Of a stretch of DNA of 15,071 nt, positions 1 through 6,351 are shown piece by piece. The DNA is from JANXSG01 sp038203935. GTDB taxonomy: Bacteria; Armatimonadota; Chthonomonadetes; Chthonomonadales; Chthonomonadaceae. Numbering within the stretch: the stretch's first letter is position 1; the number at the start of each line of letters is the position of its first letter. The stretch lies in the NCBI GenBank assembly GCA_038203935.1, contig JBBRDM010000140.1, forward strand, positions 1 to 15,071, read 5' to 3'. The notes below the pieces were generated by a model. That model did not search any database, had not been told where the DNA came from, and saw nothing but the letters and a program-made list of their open reading frames with translations. The position numbers and the translations under genes are program-made.

Positions 1-215
1 GAACTCCAGACGCCCTCGTTGAAAAATACAAATTCCTGACAGATCAGCTAAACGGTGCGCCCGGGCTATCGGGTTTTGTATATACTCAGCTCACCGATGT
101 AGAGCAGGAACTGAATGGCCTGATGACCTACGACCGCATTCCTAAAGCCCCGCCTCAGAAGTTTGCCGAAGTAAATACAAAACAGACAACCAAAGCACGT
201 ACTGCCAGTAAATGA
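1..215 (+). CDS. Glycoside hydrolase family 2-like protein, C-terminal end (partial)
   Basis: Only the last 70 codons are present; the frame is open at the left edge and ends at TGA 213-215. The visible residues include LSGFVYTQLTDVEQELNGL followed by MTYDR. This matches the conserved end of the TIM-barrel catalytic domain in family 2 glycoside hydrolases of the beta-galactosidase/beta-glucuronidase type, where a G-Y-TQ-D-E-NGL-YDR pattern closes the barrel. The tail after it is Lys/Thr/Gln-rich and probably disordered. The family hydrolyses beta-linked sugars, but the catalytic glutamates and any signal peptide lie outside the window, so substrate and location cannot be stated. The stop codon overlaps the ATG of the next gene (ATGA), which suggests cotranscription and translational coupling with the DNA glycosylase. 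Confidence 0.75.
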   Translation, partial: TPDALVEKYKFLTDQLNGAPGLSGFVYTQLTDVEQELNGLMTYDRIPKAPPQKFAEVNTKQTTKARTASK

Positions 216-1132
216 ATTCCCCGCCAAAAGTTTCATTTCCCTGGAATGCATTGGACCTCTCCCGATCTCCGCTAAATCTATCATCGACGCTGCGCAGCGG
301 CCAGAGTTTTCGGTGGCGTAAAGATGAGCGATCGATATGGTGGGGGACGATCGAGAATACCGGCGTTGTGCTTTGGCAGGCACCAGATTCCCCCGAAAAT
401 ACCCTCTTCTGGCAGACTTTCCCCGATATGGAAAATAGAAATATTATCACGGACTATTTTGCTCTCGACGTCGACCTGGATAGGATGACTGATACGTGGT
501 TAGCAGCTGAGCCTGAAGTGTTTGGACAGTGTTTAAAGATTCATCGCGGGCTGAGAATACTGCGTCAGCCGCCTCGCGAGTGTTTTTTTTCGTTCCAGTG
601 CGCAAGCTGCAATACAGTGGTCAAGATCGAGCGAAGCGTCGCGCAGCTGGCACAACGATATGGCTGTCAAATTTCCGGGCTTCCGATGGAATCGCCCGCG
701 CCTCTCTTTGCGTTCCCCACACTCGAAGCCTTAGCCACAGCAGAGGATTCGGTTCTACGTGCACAACTTTGGGGTTATCGTGCGCCGAGGGTAATTGCAC
801 TTGCGAATGGACTGCTCGACCGCCCGGCTGGGTGGCTGGAATCATTAAGACATGAAAGCTATGAAGACACGCATAATTTACTTTCTGCGATGCACGGAAT
901 CGGCTCAAAAATTGCCGACTGCATCTGCCTGTTCTCCCTGGATAAGCACGCGGCAGTTCCGGTGGACACGCATGTGCGGCAGGTAGCGGAGAGGCTTTTC
1001 TTGTTCGAAACCACCGGTAAATCACTTACCCCGACGGTCTATCAAGCTATTAGGGATGCGTATATTTCACGTTTTGGAGAGTACGCGGGCTGGGCGCAGC
1101 AGTATCTTTTCTACGTAGAACTTGGCAGATAG
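212..1132 (+). CDS. ogg: OGG1-type 8-oxoguanine DNA glycosylase/AP lyase
   Basis: Predicted base-excision repair enzyme of 306 residues that removes 8-oxoguanine and nicks the abasic site. An OGG-type N-terminal domain (about residues 10-115) precedes a helix-hairpin-helix GPD domain (about 120-306). Residues matching human OGG1 are visible: G30 in SGQSFRW (G42), the hairpin GIGSKIADC with catalytic K233 (K249), D252 in VPVDTH (D268), and Q296 and F300 in AGWAQQYLF (Q315, F319). The K-to-D spacing of 19 equals the human enzyme. Two positions that read the cytosine opposite the lesion differ: C133 stands where human N149 is, and K138 where R154 is. The ATG overlaps the preceding stop codon by 4 bases and has no clear Shine-Dalgarno sequence, which fits translational coupling. 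Family assignment is firm. The effect of the substitutions on specificity is inference. Confidence 0.93.
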   Translation: MNSPPKVSFPWNALDLSRSPLNLSSTLRSGQSFRWRKDERSIWWGTIENTGVVLWQAPDSPENTLFWQTFPDMENRNIITDYFALDVDLDRMTDTWLAAEPEVFGQCLKIHRGLRILRQPPRECFFSFQCASCNTVVKIERSVAQLAQRYGCQISGLPMESPAPLFAFPTLEALATAEDSVLRAQLWGYRAPRVIALANGLLDRPAGWLESLRHESYEDTHNLLSAMHGIGSKIADCICLFSLDKHAAVPVDTHVRQVAERLFLFETTGKSLTPTVYQAIRDAYISRFGEYAGWAQQYLFYVELGR

Positions 1133-1210
1133 ACCACTCCAATGTGTATCTCCACTCGCGTATATATGAAGAAATATTACGCTGGATGGCAGGCAGAGTT
1201 AAGTAATATA

Positions 1211-1239
1211 TTGGAACTTCAATGAGCTGTCACTATCAA
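1211..1239 (+). promoter_or_regulatory. Possible sigma-70-type promoter for the ferredoxin cluster
   Basis: TTGGAA at 1211-1216 and TATCAA at 1234-1239 are separated by 17 bases, each matching the consensus at 4 of 6 positions. It lies in the 271-base gap between the glycosylase and ferredoxin genes and would give a leader of about 160 bases. The leader holds a short inverted repeat (CCCTG 1298-1302 / CAGGG 1315-1319) and no riboswitch that I recognise. The match is weak and could be chance. Confidence 0.22.
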
Positions 1240-1403
1240 ATCAGCGCATTTTGAGGGTACCATAAAGGGGTATGAACGGAGCGTTTCAACGGATTTTCCC
1301 TGTCTGCACAGCTGCAGGGAGCCCAGGTTCTTCGGATTAACTGGAGGAATATGCTCTCGATTCGTCTAAATTAAACCAGTTAATTGCTCAGGAGGCTCGT
1401 TAG

Positions 1404-1667
1404 ATGGCGTATATTATTACCGAACCGTGTATCGGTGTGAAAGATAAATCTTGTGTGACGGTATGCCCGGTAGACTGCATCCACGAAGGTATCTATGAGA
1501 AGGATGGAACCAGCTACGATATGCTTTTCATCAATCCGGACGAATGTATCGACTGCGGTCTCTGCGAGCCGGAATGTCCCGTAACCGCTATTTTTGCCGA
1601 CAGTGATGTGCCCAAACAGTGGGAAAACTACATTCCCCTGAATGCCGATTTCTTTAAAACCAAGTAA
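1404..1667 (+). CDS. fdxA: 7Fe ferredoxin ([3Fe-4S][4Fe-4S], FdxA type)
   Basis: Small soluble electron carrier of 87 residues, acidic. The cysteine pattern is that of seven-iron ferredoxins such as Azotobacter FdI: C9-x7-C17-x3-C21-P near the start and C48-x2-C51-x2-C54-x3-C58-P later. By family precedent C9, C17 and C58 bind a [3Fe-4S] cluster, and C21, C48, C51 and C54 bind a [4Fe-4S] cluster. The central cysteine expected in an 8Fe protein is absent (residues 12-14 are VKD). C25 matches the extra free cysteine of FdI. A strong Shine-Dalgarno AGGAGG at 1390-1395 lies 8 bases before the ATG, so the start is well supported. The cob(I)alamin adenosyltransferase gene follows 11 bases after the stop, suggesting cotranscription and possibly an electron-donor role. 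The partner is inferred only from position. Confidence 0.93.
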   Translation: MAYIITEPCIGVKDKSCVTVCPVDCIHEGIYEKDGTSYDMLFINPDECIDCGLCEPECPVTAIFADSDVPKQWENYIPLNADFFKTK

Positions 1668-1678
1668 TCGATATCCCA

Positions 1679-2275
1679 ATGACATTCAAGATATACACCC
1701 GCACTGGCGACGACGGGACAACCGGACTGTTCGGCGGCCAGCGGGTGTTGAAAAACAGTATTCGTATCGAAACATTCGGCGCAGTAGATGAGCTCAACGC
1801 CGCTTTAGGCACTGCTCGTACACTACAGCCGGATACTGAAATAGATACGATGCTGGAGCAAATTCAGAATCAGCTGTTCGATTTAGGCGCTGATCTTGCC
1901 ACTCCTGAACCTTCAGCTGGGAAAACTGCCAGCAGCCATATTTCGCGCGTTCCAGCAAAAGCGATAGAGCAGCTGGAAATGGCCATCGACCATTTCGAAG
2001 CAGAACTACAGCCGCTTCGAAATTTCATTCTTCCCGGAGGGCATGCGCTTGCAGCTGCGCTTCATACCTCAAGAGTCATCTGCCGCAGGGCGGAAAGATT
2101 GGTTGTCACTCTAGAGGAGGCGGAAGCTGGAGAGGGTAATCCCCCGCTCAATCCGGCTATTCTGCACTATTTGAATCGCCTGTCCGATCTGCTTTTTGTA
2201 CTGGCTCGCACTGCCAATCATCGAAACGGTGTCCCCGATGTTTTATGGAAACCGCGATCTCCTATCGAGGACTGA
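1679..2275 (+). CDS. PduO-type cob(I)alamin adenosyltransferase
   Basis: Predicted ATP:co(I)rrinoid adenosyltransferase of 198 residues that transfers the 5'-deoxyadenosyl group of ATP to Co(I)-corrinoid, making coenzyme B12 in the cytoplasm. It belongs to the PduO/MMAB family, not the CobA/BtuR family. Visible motifs are the N-terminal ATP-binding segment TRTGDDGTTGL (7-17) with RV-K (22-25), VDELN (36-40), the helix QNQLFDLGADLA (63-74), FILPGG (116-121), CRRAER (135-140) and YLNRLSDLLFVLAR (164-177). The length is normal for the family, which usually forms a trimer. No obvious Shine-Dalgarno precedes the ATG, but the gene starts 11 bases after the ferredoxin stop and is probably translated by coupling. 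It could serve B12 salvage, de novo synthesis or a B12-dependent enzyme; no other B12 gene is in the window to decide. Confidence 0.94.
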   Translation: MTFKIYTRTGDDGTTGLFGGQRVLKNSIRIETFGAVDELNAALGTARTLQPDTEIDTMLEQIQNQLFDLGADLATPEPSAGKTASSHISRVPAKAIEQLEMAIDHFEAELQPLRNFILPGGHALAAALHTSRVICRRAERLVVTLEEAEAGEGNPPLNPAILHYLNRLSDLLFVLARTANHRNGVPDVLWKPRSPIED

Positions 2276-2312
2276 AAACCTCGTTGATTTTAGAATCACA
2301 GAAATTAAGGAT

Positions 2313-3488
2313 ATGATTCTATCTAACTGCCTGACCCGCTTCTTTCTTTCCATCGCGCCTCGTTCGGAAAGAGGTATCTCCTACACGGATTATCTCCCTG
2401 CCCAAGTACTGCCTGAAATATCGCGGTTTCATTATGGGCAATATAGTAATGCGGGCCGAATAAGCGGCAGGAAGCATAAGGCAAAATGGTTTGCATTTGG
2501 ATCGTTTGCCATCTTTTTACTTTCCACCTCCAACCCGGCAAAATCATCCGCTGCAACGGATAGAAGCTCATACTCCCCACGCGCGATAGAACTTATACAG
2601 GAGATGGCCGACAGCTATGCTGCACTCACCGTTCTAGAGCAGAAAACTGTTTACCACTCTTCCATGGTTCCTATAGATGCTGCATTTGCATCCGGTAACA
2701 CGATTAAATCTGAGAATGGTAAAGACGAATCCCTGCTTCCACGCACCTCAAAAATTGCGTTTCAGGCACCTAACTTGATTGCGGTCGAAACGAGAGAAAA
2801 TGGGGATCATGACACTGCAGGAATGGAAAAATGGATTAGCGATGGAGTAAATTTCTTCAGCTACCAGCAGGCCAAGAACACTTATACCAAAGAAAAAGCG
2901 CCTGGCCGTCTGAGAGACTTTTACAAGCTCGCAAACATGACCACCGGCCTCGAGCTGATGATGATGATGGGTAACAATCCATTTAAAGACATAAAGAATT
3001 TAGTACAGTCCGTAGAGATGGAGGATAACATCTCCAAGAACCGCAGCTCTACTGACAACATTCTTATGAAAATGACATCACAGTATGAAACTACTAATGT
3101 AAGGCTAACTCTCGATGCAGAAACACATCTGCTGCTTCGGCTTTCCATTGAGAAAATACCAATCGCTGCAGCGCCAGATGAAGAAAAACATGTCTTAGGA
3201 GATGCATTGGATGAGCTGGATACAGAAGCAGCTCCAAAAAAATCGACGGACTTACAAACGCCACCGGATGTTCAGCAAGCCAAAATGAAAACTCTCTTCA
3301 CCTACGAGAATACTATTACGACGAATCCCCAGTTCAAATTGACTACGTTCCAGTTCTTGATTCCACGCGATGCGCTTCAGTTTGACCGCTTCGATCCTTC
3401 CGGCAAACTTCAGAAAAAACGATTAGAAGAGCAGCTTGCAAGCCTGCTTAAAGAACGCGGAATCAAGCATCCCAAGATTTTCAAATAA
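2313..3488 (+). CDS. LolA-like exported or membrane-anchored protein (DUF2092-like)
   Basis: A protein of 391 residues from the ATG at 2313. The frame runs open upstream to an ATG at 2196, inside the adenosyltransferase gene; I rejected that start because of an 80-base overlap. A basic stretch GRKHKAK (52-58) and a hydrophobic run WFAFGSFAIFLL (59-70), followed by small residues near 80, look like a signal peptide or membrane anchor, but about 50 residues precede them, which is unusual. The mature part starts with a helix containing MADSYAALTVLEQKT and continues as alternating strands, with PNLIAVET, a W-I-DG turn and late MTSQYETTNVRLTLD. That pattern resembles the LolA/LolB-like half-barrel fold of DUF2092-type proteins, which bind lipid-like ligands or have unknown roles. 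No lipobox cysteine was seen. It lies 37 bases after the adenosyltransferase and may share its transcript. The function is not established. Confidence 0.7.
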   Translation: MILSNCLTRFFLSIAPRSERGISYTDYLPAQVLPEISRFHYGQYSNAGRISGRKHKAKWFAFGSFAIFLLSTSNPAKSSAATDRSSYSPRAIELIQEMADSYAALTVLEQKTVYHSSMVPIDAAFASGNTIKSENGKDESLLPRTSKIAFQAPNLIAVETRENGDHDTAGMEKWISDGVNFFSYQQAKNTYTKEKAPGRLRDFYKLANMTTGLELMMMMGNNPFKDIKNLVQSVEMEDNISKNRSSTDNILMKMTSQYETTNVRLTLDAETHLLLRLSIEKIPIAAAPDEEKHVLGDALDELDTEAAPKKSTDLQTPPDVQQAKMKTLFTYENTITTNPQFKLTTFQFLIPRDALQFDRFDPSGKLQKKRLEEQLASLLKERGIKHPKIFK

Positions 3489-5283
3489 CTGCCGGCTCAT
3501 TCATTTTCTCGGCATCCACAATCTCGTATCGATAGCCCTGTTCCGTTAAAAACAGCTGCCTGTGAGTCGCAAAATCCTGATCTCTAGTCTCGCGGGTTAC
3601 TATGGAATAGAAGTGTGCTGAATTGCCATCTTGTTTAGGGCGTAAAATTCTTCCCAGCCTCTGCGCTTCTTCCTGTCTTGAACCAAACGTTCCACTTACC
3701 TGAATAGCAACATTCGCATCCGGCAGATCGATCGAAAAGTTAGCTACCTTAGACACGATAAGCAGTTTTATCTCACCGCTTTTGAAGGCTGCATATATCT
3801 TCTCTCGCTCTCGCTGCAGTGTTTTCCCAGTGATAACCGGAGCCTGGAACCGATCAGTGATGCTCGCGAGCTGCTCCAAATACTGCCCGATAATAAGTAT
3901 ATTATCGTTTGCATGCCTCTCGATAAGCTGCGCGATTATATCTTCTTTAACAGGGTTTATTGAAGCAATACGGAACTTATCCCTCTGCTCAGCAATTGCG
4001 TACTCCAGACGGCACTCTTCGGCCAATGGAACGCGTATCTCCGTACAGATAGCTGTGGCTATCCAGCCCTGCTTCTCCAGCACCTTCCACGGCACATCTG
4101 CTTTCTTCGGCCCGATCAGTGAAAATACATCGTCTTCTCTGCCATCTTCACGCACCAGGGTTGCCGTCAAACCGAGACGCCTCTTCGCCTGGATTTCCGC
4201 CGTAATCCGAAAAACTGGCGCAGGCAGCAGATGGACTTCGTCGTAGACTATCAGCCCCCAATCCTGCCGGCTGAAAAGGTCGAGGTTGAGATAGCCTTCT
4301 GCCTGCTCGGGCGTGTCCGGCTTGAATTCGGCGGCACCCCATGTATCCATCTCCACTTCCATAGCCGAATGATCATCATTTTCAGTCGATTTCTTTTTTC
4401 CTTTGGCTTTCGATGGATCCCGCCTGGCTGTCAGCACCTGATAGGTGGCAATCGTGATGGGACGTATGAGTTTACATTCGCCGCTATACTCTCCGATCAT
4501 ATCTTCAGTTGCGTTTGTTTTATCAAGAATTTCATCACGCCACTGCCTTGCTGCTGTAATTCCCGTAACGATGATGAGAGTCTGCATCTGTGCTTTTGCA
4601 ATGGCCTGCATTCCAATAATCGTCTTGCCGGCGCCGCAGGGCAGCACCAGAACACCACTGCCGCCAGCAGCTGAGCCGCCAGCCCAGAACGCAGAAGCCG
4701 CATCCTCCTGATAAGGACGAGGCAGGAATGGAACGCCTTTTCTGGTAACCTCCCGCAGGCACAGTTCAAGATGTGCCCCATCCGTATAGCCGGCGAGGTC
4801 TTCTACCGGGAAGCCGATTTTTAGTAAAGCCTGTTTCAGCCTGCCTCGCTCGAGCAGTGGAATCTCAACTGTACGGGCGTCTATACTGGCAAGCAGATAT
4901 TTTTGCAGCGATTTGGTGTGCCGGATTTCAGTCATTAGCAGGTTATCATCTGCTCGGAGGAGCAGCTGCCCGGACTGTTTTATAAGTTTCAGACGGCCAT
5001 ACCTGCCGACGTAGTCTCGGATATCGTGAAGGATGTTGCCTGGAACATCATATTTACTGTACTCATTCAGAATCGTTACCATATCCTCAGCGCTCATCCC
5101 GGCAGCACGTGCATTCCACATGGAAAGAGCCGTGACACGATAAGTATGGATATGTTCGGGACTTTTTATGAGTTCGCAGAAGGCAGAGAGCTGATCTCGG
5201 CACTCTTCGTATCGCGAATTGTCCACTTCAAGCAGGGCGGTTCGATCGGACTGGACAATGAGCGGATTCTGCGGATTATACAT
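3481..5283 (-). CDS. XPB/RAD25-family superfamily 2 DNA helicase
   Basis: Predicted 3'-5' DNA helicase/translocase of 600 residues, close to the bacterial XPB proteins typified by Mycobacterium tuberculosis XPB. An N-terminal region (about 1-185, with IHTYRVTALSMWNA) precedes the first RecA-like domain: motif I LPCGAGKT (214-221, K220), DEVH box (348-351), motif III LTAT (372-375), and the XPB-specific RED motif R378-E379-D380. The second RecA-like domain shows VSKVANFSIDLP and motif VI QEEAQRLGRILRPK (537-550), with R545 and R548 as likely arginine finger residues. A charged segment (about 288-335: KAKGKKK, then an acidic run) sits between motif Ia and the DEVH box. A Shine-Dalgarno GAGGAG (5295-5300, minus strand) lies 11 bases before the ATG. 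No Bax1-type nuclease gene adjoins it. A role in repair or transcription-coupled processes is inferred from the family. Its 3' end overlaps the LolA-like gene by 8 bases. Confidence 0.95.
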   Translation of the reverse strand: MYNPQNPLIVQSDRTALLEVDNSRYEECRDQLSAFCELIKSPEHIHTYRVTALSMWNARAAGMSAEDMVTILNEYSKYDVPGNILHDIRDYVGRYGRLKLIKQSGQLLLRADDNLLMTEIRHTKSLQKYLLASIDARTVEIPLLERGRLKQALLKIGFPVEDLAGYTDGAHLELCLREVTRKGVPFLPRPYQEDAASAFWAGGSAAGGSGVLVLPCGAGKTIIGMQAIAKAQMQTLIIVTGITAARQWRDEILDKTNATEDMIGEYSGECKLIRPITIATYQVLTARRDPSKAKGKKKSTENDDHSAMEVEMDTWGAAEFKPDTPEQAEGYLNLDLFSRQDWGLIVYDEVHLLPAPVFRITAEIQAKRRLGLTATLVREDGREDDVFSLIGPKKADVPWKVLEKQGWIATAICTEIRVPLAEECRLEYAIAEQRDKFRIASINPVKEDIIAQLIERHANDNILIIGQYLEQLASITDRFQAPVITGKTLQREREKIYAAFKSGEIKLLIVSKVANFSIDLPDANVAIQVSGTFGSRQEEAQRLGRILRPKQDGNSAHFYSIVTRETRDQDFATHRQLFLTEQGYRYEIVDAEKMNEPAVI

Positions 5284-5325
5284 ACGTAAAATTACTCCTC
5301 AAGCTGGTTACAAAACGTCCTAATT

Positions 5326-5331
5326 ATTATA
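5326..5331 (-). promoter_or_regulatory. Candidate -10 box of the helicase gene
   Basis: On the minus strand the sequence is a perfect TATAAT, about 43 bases upstream of the helicase ATG, and would give a leader of roughly 35 bases containing the GAGGAG ribosome binding site. The -35 position at a 17-base spacing reads AGCACA, matching consensus at only 3 of 6 positions, so the promoter may be weak, activated, or chance. Confidence 0.4.
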
Positions 5332-5591
5332 CATGAATTCCAGAGTTCTGTGCTGAACTATACTGCCTATGTTCGCTTATTAAATTTTTAAGTACAGAAA
5401 AGAGGAGATCATCGGAATATCCCAGCTGACTTCTGGCGAAGATATTAAATCCGAGCGATCCTGCCTATTAAAGTATATTCGAAAAAGCGATTCGCAAAGT
5501 TATTTCCTGCCAATCCTGTCTATGATGCAGTTACGAGTCTGCGATAGAAGATGTGCATAAAATAAAAATGATCCAGATCAACTAATCGATT

Positions 5592-5620
5592 TTGGGAATA
5601 AATCATAATAGTCTTATATA
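5592..5620 (+). promoter_or_regulatory. Possible sigma-70-type promoter for nuoB-nuoI
   Basis: TTGGGA and TATATA are separated by exactly 17 bases, each matching the consensus at 4 of 6 positions, in an A+T-rich context upstream of nuoB. It would give a leader of about 150 bases. A nearer but weaker pair exists at 5719-5746, so the true start of transcription is unsettled. Confidence 0.28.
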
Positions 5621-5778
5621 CAAGGAGTAAATTGTACTTCCATCACCCGATAATAGAACACGGATGCTGCATATTTGAATTGGGTAAGGTAAAATAAATG
5701 AAGTGAAAGTTTGTGAAATTGATAACACAGTCGATTAACATATTTGTGGGATAAAGATTTGTTGAGGGAGTTGTTCAG

Positions 5779-6351
5779 ATGGCACGATCCGTTACAGAGA
5801 TTTCGGTACACGATTCAGCGACACCTATGCCGACTTTCGGGCCGGGAGGCCAGCCGGCAGTTTTCGCCAAACTTGACGAACTTGTGAACTGGGGCAGACG
5901 AAACAGCCTGTGGCCGATGGCCTTCGGACTGGCATGCTGCGCTATCGAGATGATGGCTTCCGTTTCCTCCCGTTTCGATCTCAGCCGTTTTGGAACAGAA
6001 GTATTTCGCGCCTCCCCGCGCCAGGCAGATGTCATGATCGTCGCCGGCAGGGTCTCCACCAAAATGGGACCGGTACTCCGACATCTTTATGATCAGATGC
6101 CGAACCCAAAGTGGGTTATCAGCATGGGGGCCTGTGCCTCGTCCGGCGGAGTATATAACAACTATGCTGTCATTCAGGGGGTCGATCAGATCGTACCGGT
6201 CGATATCTACGTACCGGGATGTCCGCCCAGCCCTGATGCGCTTATCTACGCTGTGATAAGGCTTCAGGAAAAGATTAAAGCGCAGGGTTCTGGCAAACTC
6301 ATCGAGCTTGCCCCTTTGATGGCTTCGAACCAACCAGCCGGGAGTAAATAA
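5779..6351 (+). CDS. nuoB: NADH-quinone oxidoreductase subunit B
   Basis: Subunit of 190 residues of respiratory complex I that carries the terminal [4Fe-4S] cluster N2, the donor to quinone, at the junction of the peripheral and membrane arms. The family signature is complete: the tandem cysteines C53-C54 in ACCAIEMMA, C119 in SMGACASSGG and C148 in YVPGCPPSPD. These four are the N2 ligands. RFGTEVFRASPRQADVMIVAG (70-90) is the usual NuoB core. Length is normal. The ATG is preceded by GAGGGAG with an 8-base spacer. The stop TAA shares its last base with the nuoI ATG, so the two are translationally coupled. In most bacteria nuoC follows nuoB; here nuoI does, and no other nuo gene is in the window. 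Confidence 0.97.
   Translation: MARSVTEISVHDSATPMPTFGPGGQPAVFAKLDELVNWGRRNSLWPMAFGLACCAIEMMASVSSRFDLSRFGTEVFRASPRQADVMIVAGRVSTKMGPVLRHLYDQMPNPKWVISMGACASSGGVYNNYAVIQGVDQIVPVDIYVPGCPPSPDALIYAVIRLQEKIKAQGSGKLIELAPLMASNQPAGSK

Larger units (their letters stand above)
5284..5778. other. A+T-rich divergent intergenic region between helicase and nuoB
   Basis: This 495-base spacer separates the divergently transcribed helicase and nuoB genes and is visibly more A+T-rich than its surroundings. I found no convincing gene in it. It holds the helicase -10 box and ribosome binding site at the left, a possible nuoB promoter (TTGGGA 5592-5597, 17 bases, TATATA 5615-5620), a second weaker option (TTGATA 5719-5724, TATTTG 5741-5746), and the nuoB Shine-Dalgarno GAGGGAG at 5764-5770. 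The stretch 5400-5590 holds nothing I can name. Confidence 0.6.

Noticed and set aside
1174..1209. Inverted repeat ATATTAC/GTAATAT after ogg as a terminator
   Set aside because: The 7-bp A+T-rich stem with a 22-base loop and no T run is too weak to support a terminator call.
1351..1374. Seven-codon frame (MLSIRLN) after a GGAGG, as a leader peptide for the ferredoxin gene
   Set aside because: The spacer to the ATG is only 3 bases, there is no run of regulatory codons and no alternative hairpin pair that would form an attenuator.
1133..1403. Cobalamin riboswitch ahead of the ferredoxin-adenosyltransferase cluster
   Set aside because: No B12-box-like sequence and no matching multi-stem layout was found; only a short CCCTG/CAGGG inverted repeat is present.
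2196..2312. Upstream ATG at 2196 as start of the LolA-like protein
   Set aside because: It would overlap the adenosyltransferase gene by 80 bases, encoding residues that shadow its conserved C-terminus. The ATG at 2313 avoids the overlap.
2956..2967. ATG run encoding four consecutive Met in the LolA-like gene as a phase-variation tract
   Set aside because: The repeat unit is three bases, so slippage would not shift the frame, and four copies is short.
5632..5697. TTG-started frame of 21 codons after AAGGAG in the nuoB upstream region
   Set aside because: It is very short, uses a rare start, has no recognisable sequence, and the candidate promoter would begin transcription at or inside its ribosome binding site.
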